Below, piece by piece: positions 37,180 to 47,836 of a DNA stretch of 64,000 nt. This stretch comes from Argentina anserina (Eukaryota; Streptophyta; Magnoliopsida; Rosales; Rosaceae). The stretch spans positions 11,669,001 through 11,733,000 of the forward strand of contig NC_065875.1 in NCBI RefSeq assembly GCF_933775445.1. Reading direction: 5' to 3'. The translations under genes were made by a program, and so were the position numbers. Numbering within the stretch: the first letter of the stretch is position 1; the number at the start of each line of letters is the position of its first letter. The notes under the pieces were generated by a model. That model was not told where the DNA came from. It ran no database searches and worked only from the letters and a program-made list of their open reading frames with translations.

Positions 37180-39102
37180 ACTCCAAATCTGTAATGCCCC
37201 GAATGTATGTTTCATAAGTAGTATATTTTAGTAATTTACGCGGCTCGTAAACTAATAAGAGTACTTTGTGCAACGTTCTTAACATATTTTTACCTTCATT
37301 TGTACTTTGCTTAGCCCTTATTGTTCTACTATTGAGTTATTGAGTCGTAGTAAGAGTCTTGGGCGGTATTGGATGCATTTTTTGTGCTTACATGAGTTAA
37401 AAACGCATAATTGGTCTAGAGTAATAGTTTGAGTAGGAATCCTTGTAGGACTAAGAAACCTAGTTGGATTAGGAGTCTTCATCTTTCTACGTTTTAGTCG
37501 CATTGGCGATATTTTGAGAATCCTTCTTGCACTAGGAATCCTTGTTAGACTAGGAAACCTATCATTTGGGAGAGTTCTACTTGATTTGAAACTTTTTTTG
37601 CGAAATTTTCCTAAATGAACTTTTATGTTCTAGTAACTTTCTTGTTCTAGTAAGTTTCCTTTTTGCAAATTAGAAACTTTCATAATCTAGCTGAGCTCAT
37701 ATATTACGTGTCTTTTTAAGAACAATTGTTTAGATTAGGACATAATTTTCGAAACTAATTATCTTTTACTTATGATTTTATTTTCTTATTTTTAGATTTG
37801 ATTTAAGAGATAATACTAGAGAAAATAAAGGAGAGTTACTCACGGCTTGGGAAATAGTGTAACAAGGAGAAGCCATGCACATGGAGTCCTATCATCAATA
37901 AGTCATGCAATAATTAAATAGAAGAGATAATTAAAGAAAAATAGATGGAGGCAAGTCATGCAATAATTAAATAGAAGATGATCATTAAGTAAAATAAAGC
38001 ATGACATAATTTAAGGGATTAAAGCATGAGTCCTTGTCGTGGGAAGAAGAAAAGAAGAAGCAAAAAATAAATGTGAAGATTAATTAAGTGAAAAGAAGAG
38101 AGATGGAGCCAAGTCATGCAACAATTAAATAGAAAATGATTATTAAGGGAATAAAACATGACATTATAATAGGAAGGAAGATGCAACATCAAAGAGAGAA
38201 ACCAAACCGTGCATCCTATATATACACAGCTTCAACTCATCTCCATATCACTTCTCCTTTGCATTCAAAAGCCAAAACTCTACCAAAATACTACCTCAAA
38301 CATCATTCACCAAAACAGCAAGCCGTTCTCCCCCATATACTAATTCCATCTACACCGACAAGGTTCTTACAATGTGTGATTCTCGCAACTCATCTCCATG
38401 GGTTTGTTTGTTTTTTTTTCTACAATACTTTGTCTATGAAGGTTGTAGTATGATGTTTGTGTGTGATTATTGTTTCGTATTAAGAATCGAAATTTTCAGA
38501 TTGTTTTATTGGATTTTTGGATCTTTGCCGAATTGATGGTTTTCTATAATTATTGAGTTTGTATTTCTATTGTTCTGTTCTAATCATATTTCTCATACTT
38601 TTAGATAATTTTCAGATATGTGCATATAAATTTAGTGCTTGGATGCAGTCCCTAATATTGTGTTTGAGTGCTAGATTCATAACCATATTGACACAAATTG
38701 AATCATGCCCTAAGTAGGTTCGGTTTGTGTTGATTAAAAATGGTAAAAATTCTGGAAATTTGTATGTGAAACCATGGTGGGTGACGCCACACATGAAACA
38801 TGTCTCTAATAAAGATTTGGTGCTTAAATGTAATCTTGTTTGATTTCTACTCTAAGTGTTATTAAATTCAATTGCATGCAAATTTAGATTAGGCCTTAAG
38901 TCAATCTAAATGTTAAATGAAATCTTGCATAATTAGATGATCCCCTAAGACTCTAATTGTATTGGTGTCTAAAAAATATGTAATTGGTCAAATTATAATA
39001 CATGATAGGTTCGAACTTGTAATTATGTGGTGTAATGGTAAATTTGGTTTAACTTTGTTAAAGAGAAGTCGATCATGTAAATAGTAATTTAGGTTTTATT
39101 TT

Positions 39103-40042
39103 GGCAAAATTGGCAAAATACACCCCAAACTTGGCTAAAATTGTCAATTTGCATCCTAAACTTGTATTTGAGTCAATTTACCTCATAAACTTGGTAAAAA
39201 TTACCGATTTGCACCACATCCGTTAAATTTAACTGTTTTCATCCAATTTTGCGTAAAATGTCATGCACATGAGGGGTAATGTTGTCATTTTCTATTTATA
39301 TTTTTCTTAAAAATATATACAAATATTCTTTAAAAGGAGGATTATTTTTTAATCAAATTATTTATTTACATATTTTTTCTACATACTTAACCATACTTCG
39401 AATTATATATTCAACATACCCACTCATTCAAATATAGTGTGTTGTGTATATATATATATATGTACACATTGTTGGAGGAGGAACGAAACGAGAATAATAA
39501 CGACGTAATGGAATAAAACGTAACCATTTAATTATTGATAATGAGACATATATATAGGCATTACATAACTAAAATCCCGTAGGATTCAGAGTCCTAATCT
39601 ATTACATAAATGCGAATCTATCTCTAAAAGGCTAAGACACACACAGTGGTAGAATAGTAATTCTCTAAGAACACACATTTATTTTTAATTTTCAATGTAT
39701 TTATTTATATATTTCTAATATATTTTAACATACTATATTACGTAAAATAATAAATATATAAATCAATAACATGTTTTGAAAAAAACAATTGTAACAAGTG
39801 TTCATTTTAAGTAATTTTATTAATTTATTTCATTATTAAATATGAATAAATATATAATGACAATATTGCCCCTCAAATGCATGACATGTGACTTAAAATT
39901 GGATGTAAAATATTAAATTTAACGGATATGGTGCAAATATGCAATTTTTACCAAGTTTAGGAGGTAAATTGACTCAAATGCAAGTTAAATGTGCAAATTG
40001 ACAATTATGACAAAGTTTATGGTGCAAATCGGCATTTTTGCC
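39103..40042. mobile_element. Mutator-like MITE (940 bp) inserted in R1 copy 2
   Basis: Terminal inverted repeats are ggcaaaattggcaaaata on the left and, in reverse complement, ggcaaaaatgccgatttgca on the right. Pairing continues through the gtcaatttgca, gtcaatttacct and aaatttaac blocks, an arm of over 150 bp. The flanks ttttatttt (39094-39102) and ttatatttt (40043-40051) are 8 of 9 identical, a MULE-type 9-bp TSD. The insertion-free sequence in R1 copy 1 confirms the borders. A solo LTR is nested inside. Confidence 0.9.
39470..39673. mobile_element. Small solo LTR (204 bp) nested in the Mutator-like MITE
   Basis: It begins tgttggaggagg and ends ctctaagaaca, giving TG...CA termini with a TGTT/AACA inverted match. 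The 5-bp flanks are cacat at 39465-39469 and 39674-39678, the TSD length of LTR retrotransposons. It interrupts the palindromic arms of the host MITE. The size fits a small copia or TRIM LTR. No internal domain or second LTR is present. Confidence 0.75.
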
Positions 40043-40349
40043 TTATATTTTAGTAGTTAATAATCAATCTCAAATCCCATATTATTTGTTAATACTACAA
40101 GTTTAGAGTTTCATTCAATTCCCCGGACTGAACGATTATTGCTTATTCTATTCTAACGATAATATTTTACAGGATTTATTATAGACGTTTTAATTAACGC
40201 TCTATCATAAACATAGTAAGTTTAGAAACATATTTGAACCCTATAGATATATGGATGCCAGTGATTTTGTGCAAATTTTGGTCACAAACGAAAGCTTCAA
40301 TTTATGAGTTTTTTTATGTAAAATAATAAGAGGGAATGGGAATAAGGTC

Positions 40350-40515
40350 GAACCGACTCGCTGCTGATCACCTGGTCAGCTGTTGAGCACCAGGTGACGC
40401 TCAACAGCCGTCCGATCTGGTCAAATAGTGGCTAAACAGTCATATCGGATGGCTGTTGAGCGCCACTTAGTGCTCAACAGCTGACCAGTTGATCAGCACT
40501 CCGGACTGACTACGT
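40350..40515. mobile_element. Short fold-back element, ~165 bp
   Basis: A strong hairpin: gctgatcacctggtcagctg and ttgagcacc.ggtg.cgctcaacagcc on the left pair with ggctgttgagcgccacttag and tgctcaacagctgaccagtt on the right, around a loop near 40430. The GC content exceeds the flanks. No clear TSD was found, so the exact ends are approximate. Confidence 0.7.
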
Positions 40516-42672
40516 CTCGATCTCTCCCTCTACAGTGACGGAGGTGTGTTGCTCCTCTGTCCTCCGACGATGGCTTGGCGACAACCTGGCCTTGGTTTTT
40601 CTTACCTTGACATCGTGGACGCATATGTGGTATTGGGTTTTAGAGTGGCTAGGGTGAGAGAGAATTGAAGAAGAGAAAGGGTGGGTGTTCTTCCGATGGG
40701 TTTTCTGATTTCGACAACAGCAGCGAGTGAAACCAATAATAGTAGCTTCACCTCGTCGTCCTAGTTATGTCTATAGTGTTGGTTTTTTGAGAGGAGGAGT
40801 CAGAAGATCGAAACGAGGAGAAGAAGTCATGCAATTCTCAACCATGATTCGGTATTCCGACAAGCTTTGATTTCATATGAGGTTCTGTTCATTTCATGCT
40901 CACTGTTTCTGGTGGGGATTTTAATTGTCTTTCTTATATGAATTTGGAGAAAGGATTTGAATTAATTGAAGAGGTTGAACTGCACATCTTGTTAGTATGA
41001 GACCTCATTCATTTGTAGTGGTGTCTGATTATGGAGAAGATGTTCAATAGGTTGGATTCTGATCAAGGGAATTAGTATGTTGAAAAAATATTCATGTCGG
41101 TCTTGAAATGAAGCTTGTGTACGTATAAACGAAGAGAGAACGTTGGTGGTTGTGAAATTGGGATTTATTAGGAAATAACAATTTGGAGTAGTCATTCGAA
41201 GGTTGAATTGTATTGTCTAAGATTAAAGAAGAGTAGTTGAGCTATATAATTTTTTTCATGATTGTAGGTTGACTTGGTAAATGGAATAGTTGGGCAAGAG
41301 GTAGGTCGGTCACCTTGGGTTCTGTAGAGAAAAGGATATTGATTAATAGTTAAAGTTATGAAGTTGGCTTGATAATTAAGGTCACTGGTGATCCTACTTT
41401 GTGTTGTTGATTATGGCTTAAATTCTGAAAATAAGAAGGTTGGGTGATTGGCGGAGTTGGGTAACTGAAAGATTGAATGAGTTGGTATTAGAGGTTTATG
41501 TTTCCTTTTGGTTTCCCTGATTTTGTTAGATTTTGTGGCACTATGGAGGGAAATTATTCAATGCACCAAGTGCAATGAACCAACATTTATTATACAATTT
41601 CAACCATTTATATCTATAAATATTCATTTTTAATGATAAAATGTATTTTTAATTAAATTTGACCGTTCATTTAAGTTGGTATAAGTACATCTCAGTGTTC
41701 TGAATAAGCTCCTCACTATTGAAGCAAGCATAAGTTGGTATAAGTACATCTCAGTGTTCTGAATAAGCTCCTCACTATTGAAGCAAGCATGAACTTTGGT
41801 GTTCACAACCATGATGGGAGAGTACAGTTATGCTACAACAGCATATAATTGGTGCGTATAGACTTTAGGGTCTCCATAGCAAATTCCAAGACTGGATCAA
41901 TACGTATAATTCGGTGACAGTTGATAACTAACGGGCTCGACTTAAAGTGAAGAAATCGAAAAACATCCAGGAGTCCCGAGTAGTTCTGGAGCTTTCTACC
42001 TACAATTAGTTGGTGTGGGTTACTCATAAACCTTGAGCAGAGGAGACATTAAAAGCCCCATCAATCGACTTACACTCATTTAAAATTCTTAATTTCATTG
42101 AGGTAACATTGAATAATTAGTGACTGCTCGTGCTATATGAAATATATGTTTTTGAGTTACAGAATGAAAGTTTTGGCAGGTTTATTATTAATGAACAAAG
42201 ATAGAGTTTTCCCTTGATTTATTTCTCCTTTATCATCATAGCCTAGCTAGTTTGGATTTTGAGAGAAGTTGAAAAATTACATTGCTTGACCAAAATTCGT
42301 TGGTACAAATCTCAACTTAACAACATTGAAGTTAACACAATCCTAGGATATTTCAGGGTATATTGTTATGTTCCTTGACTCTTTTGGTTGAGTTTAGTCA
42401 AATGAGGCTCAAGTCTTATCGAAGCGTGATAAAAATACCACGATGTCAAGAAATGTGAATTAGAGATAATTGGTTAGAGTAATGCTCTTGCGGTGTCTTC
42501 TTTGCCTTTACCAAGGGCCGGCCTCCTGTTAAAACAAAACAAATAATGCAAACCGCCTCCAAGCAGAGAATCACCAGTACCATTAGAAGTCGTTTCGAAC
42601 GGTTTTAGACATAGAAACCAACTGTTTGAAGGCTAGACGTGTACTCACTTAACAATGTAGAAATGGACCATT
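40516..42672. other. Intergenic; no gene recognised
   Basis: The stretch 40516-41560 has moderate GC and scattered ATGs but no frame with a known domain. The part next to 42672 includes the 3' UTR of the DUF1997 gene, which reads leftward. A tandem duplication at 41673-41790 is listed separately. Confidence 0.45.
41673..41790. repeat. 59-bp tandem duplication
   Basis: Two identical copies, 41673-41731 and 41732-41790, start aagttggtataagtacatct and end gaagcaagcat. The complete identity indicates a recent event, a copy-number polymorphism or an assembly effect. Confidence 0.93.
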
Positions 42673-44524
42673 TCATGGAAGATCATCATTTAATTGCTTA
42701 TGAACCCATTCCTCATAATCTTGTAGGAGTTGTTGCAAAAGCAGTGGTACTAGCCTATCCAGTAATGCTTGTATCATTCTGCATTGTAATCACAGCCACA
42801 ATGTGAGTGGGGCTCTAGCCATTGTAAATACTACAATCTAGAGAGTGAATCACTTACAAGTTTCCCGGACGCTCAACAGCTGATACTGGCATCATGGTAA
42901 AAGGGTGTGTATAGATCTGCATGTAACATATGATGTTGAAACATATAGGCCAAAGCTTAAGTTGTTCGAGAATGGACTAAGATGCACATCAAGCTAACAG
43001 AAGTTGCATACTGATATTGTAGGTTTCTAAGCAGGAAGAAGAGAACAAAGAAGGTCGTTTAGGGGAAGATAGACAACCTCAAGGGTGAGCTTTAGGTTCA
43101 CATCAACTTCCAGAAACGATTCAGAGTCGTCTGTTCCCCACGACATGTGGTTTGTCATTATTGCTGTGGATAGAAATCATACTCATACTTTGCATTACTG
43201 TAATACATAATAAGGTCCTTGCTGCAAGCATTATATCTGATATCCTAGGGACATATATGTATATCCATGGTGAAAACTTGACTTGCCATCTCAAATGTGA
43301 AATTTAGTAGGAAACAATGGCAGGTTCTCAACAATTTATGAGCATTTGTTGAACTCTTAAGCTTCAAATTAGGGAGTTGAATCTGATGAGGACAAGGGAA
43401 AGAAACAAAATTAAAGAGTCTCACCAAACCTTATTCACCTGAAAAACGGCTGTTTTGTCGTTCAACGGCTTGTGAACCCTCAAACTGCAAACCATATTGG
43501 TAAAGTTTTAAGCAAGCAATTTTACATGAACTTCAACTTTTGTAATGAGCTTATGCATTTGAACATTCAAAAGACAACAAATGCATTTGTTTATGACCAA
43601 GTGAGCAATCCAATCATCTATTTTTCACTAGTAGAAGTCCAGTTTCATATGTATATGAATATATATATGGAATGTAAAACACAGTTTCTCACCATGCAAG
43701 AGAGCATCTCAACCATACAATCCTCATTGGTTGGCTTAACTCTTAAATCCACCACAGGGGAAGCTTCAAAATTTAAAAGTTTAAGCTTAGGCAAAGCGCA
43801 TCTGCAATAACAGGGAACTAGTTTTGATGATTTGAGAATACATGGAATCACACATTAAAAGTTCACAAGTTCGCAAAAGCAACAAAATTTAAGGAAAAGG
43901 ACTGACCTGTAAGTATCAGTACCAAGGGGTTCAAAACTTTGCAGAGCTCGAGTATTGAGCATGTCTTCAGTTCCTGATGGGTGGCTTAGAAACTCTCTTA
44001 TGTGAAATCTGTCATCATCAAAACTTGGTAGCTTAATTCGTTCCTTCTTTGCAGCACACAAATTTGCTTTCTTTGCATATGATTCAGAACCCAAATTTGC
44101 TTCTTTAGTTATTACCCTTATCACTTGAACTCTCTTCCTGAAAAAAAAATTATATATATATATATATATTAAACAATTGCCCTTAAGTAGGACCTGTTAT
44201 ATAAATAGCAATTGCACCAAAAATTTAAGGTGAAGAGAAGGAACCTGGTATTGAAAGTTGGAGTAGTAGGAAATGGTAATGAAGTAAAGCCTTGTAGTTG
44301 TTCATGCCACTTGATACTTAGTGACATGATTATAACCTTTGCTGCTAATGTATTATTGTTAAGTATATAAAATCTTGTATAGAGTTCTAATTGAAAAATG
44401 GGAGAATACAGAAGGGGAAAAGAAATTCACCAGAATTTTGTTCTCTGAAAAGCTTCTTTGTTTTCCAGCTATGCAGTTTTGTGTGCAATATTGCGGAAAT
44501 GCCACTGGGATTGCAGGGGACCAT
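42673..44524 (-). CDS. DUF1997 family protein, probably plastid-targeted
   Basis: Function unknown; the family is found in plants and cyanobacteria. Eight exons with GT/AG borders join in frame: 44524-44431, 44341-44245, 44137-43907, 43801-43693, 43484-43439, 43163-43078, 42916-42858, 42778-42673. They give 275 aa. Residues 1-63 are Ser/Lys-rich with few acidic residues, like a chloroplast transit peptide. The conserved domain follows: RIKLPSFDDDRFHIREFLSH, LNTRALQSFEPLGTDTYRC, LPKLKLLNFEASPVVDLRV, then FEGSQAVERQN across a splice, FLEVDVNLKLTLE, and the hydrophobic end QALLDRLVPLLLQQLLQDYE. The first exon was chosen because it splices in frame and supplies a leader; a shorter start (MSLSIKW, 44327) is possible. 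No defects were seen. Confidence 0.88.
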
Positions 44525-46252
44525 GCAGATATTCAGATAAGGTAGAAGTGGATTCTGGAAAGGCCTTGACAAATCAGCTCTCACAGTAAATTATATGCAC
44601 TTTTGAAGATTGTGTTACCACAATTTTGTGAGAAAAATGTATCCAAAAAAAAAATTGTGAGAAAAACTTACAGGTTACCAATTTTGCATAAGAGTCCTAG
44701 CCGATTTATACATAGCATTGAAATAAATTCCAAGCTTGAAACTTTGATTAGCAAAGCTCAAAGAACCATCATTCCCATTCGAATAAATGTAGCACTGATC
44801 TCTTTAAATTGAAGGTTGAAATATTACGCATTCTCAACATAGATATGAAATGGGAAAAATCACAGCCAGACACTCGAAGACATGAATTCATATAAATCTA
44901 CATAAAATGAGGGGGTTCCTCAAGATTTCATCAATGGCTTTCTATTACATAAAGACAGCAGTGTAGCTGATGTCACAATAGAACTCAAAACCCTGCAGCA
45001 GATAATAAGTTAAAACTAAATACATTAGCTATGGCAAACAAAGGGAAATAAAATATTGACAGTGAATGTATTACCCTTATCGGTTGGTAAAACACATAGT
45101 CACATCAGTCTAACTCCTGTCCCCAAATCCTTTTTGTCACATAAGTTCGCATTACCTACTTCATGTGAAAAAATTAGTTGTCGCAGATGGAACATGCGTG
45201 AGAACTGAAATTTCCCTGTACAATTGTCACTGGAAAATTTTCCACTTTCGCTATCTCCTCACGTAGTCGCATTTACGTGAACTTTGCATGTAAAACTTAA
45301 AAACGAATTAGAGGAACACAAAACTTTCCAATTTAAAAAAAAAAAAGAAAAAAGAAAAAAAGACATCAAACATTTCATGTTCGCGCGTACGTAATGTTGT
45401 CAGGCTACTGAAGCAGCCAATCATTTGAAACCCCGAAAGAAAGGCTCCTCAAGTACGTACTGTCGCACAGGAGATTCAATTCAGGCAGAATTGAAATTTT
45501 TATTTGGTAATAGGCAGAATTGAATTTGTATTGCATGTTTCGAAGACGAATCTATTGTTTCTGGTAGGAATTAATGTAGGATTGCTATCAGAACTAGAAG
45601 TCTCTTATCGAAACGGGCTGTGTCTATAATGGCGACCAGGTTTTAACCATTAATATCGGCCTGTCTTCTTATCCTTGATACAATGATATTTGTTACATAC
45701 TATTGTAGCTGACTTGGTGAATCAGCACGTACCTACAGATGACAAGCCATATATGCAGCAATCTTGACGCCTGAGAAGGCTCAGAACCCTTTGCTTCATG
45801 TCAGCTAAAATTTCCAAGAAACATAAATGCAGACTGTAAGCTTATACTTTGTTGTCTCTGCTGTGACTTTTCAATTCAATACAGTTGGTAGAATATTATA
45901 AAATCAAAATTACTGACATGTTGATGACCATAACTTTCAAATTCTGCGGTCTCAACTCTCAAGTGTATTGAAGGATAAGCTTATATAGGACCGTATTTCC
46001 ATGCTGTTTGTCATGAACATAAATGATTCTCAGGTTTTTAAAGTACGTTGAAAACTCTAGCTAGAGATGGAAAATGTACATCATATATAAAATACTTTTG
46101 GAAGGAAACCACATTAGATGACAATTCAGAGTTGCTTTGATAAGTGAAAATAGTCCTTCAATAAAACTTGAAATCTTACCTACAAACAACCAAGGTTTTC
46201 ACTGATAAAACTCATAAACAAGAAATAATTTCAGAACACGCAGGCCTTCTTG
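44525..46252. other. Intergenic upstream of the DUF1997 gene; no gene recognised
   Basis: AT-rich, with A-rich tracts at 45335-45360. Open frames are short and unrecognised. The first ~200 bp are expected to hold the DUF1997 gene promoter, but no clear TATA box was identified. Confidence 0.45.
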
Positions 46253-46640
46253 GCTGCGGAGGTCCGCACCAATGGTTTTGGTGCGGATTTCCATTTTTGC
46301 ATCACTTTTTGATCAAATTTTCTCATCTTCACAGTCTAGTATCTAGATAATATTGTGTAGATCATCTTTGAAAAAATTCAGAAAATTTTGTAATTATTAA
46401 GGCTTTCAAAATTGAGTTTTTCTGTTAAAAACATGAACGGTTCATGTTTGACAGAATTCAGTCCGTTCATTTGTTTTTAGATTTTGAGGGCCTTAATGAT
46501 CATCAAATTGGCTGAAATTTTGTATAAATGATCTACACTATATTATCTAGATAGTAGACGGTGAAGATGAGAAAATCGATCTAAAAGTGATGCAAAAATA
46601 GAAATCTGCACCAAAACCATTGGTGCGGGCCTCCGCACCT
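46253..46640. mobile_element. Fold-back MITE, family F3, copy 2 (388 bp)
   Basis: The best-preserved copy of the family also seen at 16053-16421. The left end tgcggaggtccgcaccaatg continues ttttggtgcggatttc. The right end in reverse complement reads ggtgcggaggcccgcaccaa followed by tggttttggtgcagatttc. Note the small inner palindrome gcgga-gg-tccgc at each terminus. The centre carries tgaacggttcatg. There is no coding capacity, and no convincing TSD was found. Confidence 0.87.
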
Positions 46641-47836
46641 GAGAAATATCCTCGGAACATGATCTATGCTATGAAAATTGATTAGTAGATCGAGTACCCC
46701 ATACTCTATAGCATTATTAGGTTACTCATATATTGCCATGGTGCAACAATGGGACTGATTCATATTGTATAATCTACTCCAAGAATTTTGAAAACCAAGT
46801 CGTAGTTTGGTTTATTTTTAAATTCATTGCGGAAATAAGAGGTTGTACTTTAATAGTTTTGATTATAAGAGAATGGCTGATGAATTTTGACATGTATCAC
46901 ATTGGATTGGCATAATTGTATCTGTCGTTTATATTGGTTGGTCCTGTTCTGTTCCCTAGCTTGTTATTGTATAGGGATGTTGATGGAGATTCTTTCACAT
47001 ACATTATTGATTATTGTATACTCTGCAATGTGATTTTCATCTTGTTGTGATATATAAAATCACACATGATATGAAGCTGAATTATAAAGAAACCCGTGAA
47101 GTATTATCTGTCGTCTACCTTATTGAAAATGAAAGCGATACATATAGTCATGATAAAGTCACCTCTCCTATGTAGGGTCATATTGATACAATTATTTTAC
47201 ATTATGGAACATCACAGTTTGATTGTGATTCTTGACCTACACTCTTTTACAACCCCGTGAAACACCCAGTTCCAATATCAGTACAAGTACGTTTATTCAA
47301 ATTGATAGATAGATCTGTACGTGAACCCTGAACTGTTATAGATTTACACGTGTGTGCACAATGCTAAGGAAAACACTTCCTATTCAAATTGATCGACAAA
47401 GGTCTACTGCATATTAGAAGAGCTCTAGTTTATAACTTTATATCTCTATATTGTGATTTAGCTAAAAGAATTAAGAAAATAAGTAGCTTATAATTTGCAC
47501 AAGGTGAGAAAGTGAATAAGTAGACCCTAAATCAGTGATCATCTTCACTGATCATAAAACCTGGCGCTACATTTTCCTTGACTTGCAAGACTTCGTCTAA
47601 ACCAGTTTCAAACTATAATTGTGTTCCAAATGCACAGTGCAATGAAAGCCACAGTCCATTCCGAATTAGATATCTGCAAATAGCAAGCAGGAAATCTGCT
47701 GACAGTTGAGGAGAACAGCAAAATTAACAAGTGGAGGAGGTCCCTATCTATCAATCCGAATAAAAAGGAAAATAGTAATTAACAAGGAGCAATCTCTATC
47801 ATGTTATGCAAGATTGCTAAAAGTGCTCTTAGAAAA
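46641..47836. other. Intergenic; includes 3' UTR of the receptor gene
   Basis: AT-rich with no gene recognised. The few hundred bases next to 47836 are the expected 3' UTR of the LRR receptor gene, which is read on the minus strand. Confidence 0.45.

Larger units (their letters stand above)
37258..40206 (+). repeat. Dispersed repeat R1, copy 2, with nested insertions
   Basis: Same family as 6617-8167: the two share tttgtactttgcttagccct at the left, ccaaaactctaccaaaa, ccatggtgggtgacgccac, and tttattatagacgtttta at the right. This copy keeps an extra segment at 37440-37740 and shows threefold repetition of gtcatgcaa.aattaaatag (37914, 37956, 38116). At 39103 it is interrupted by a Mutator-like MITE. 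Copy 1 provides the empty site (ggttttattttagtag near 7991), which proves the insertion. There is no coding region. Confidence 0.8.
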
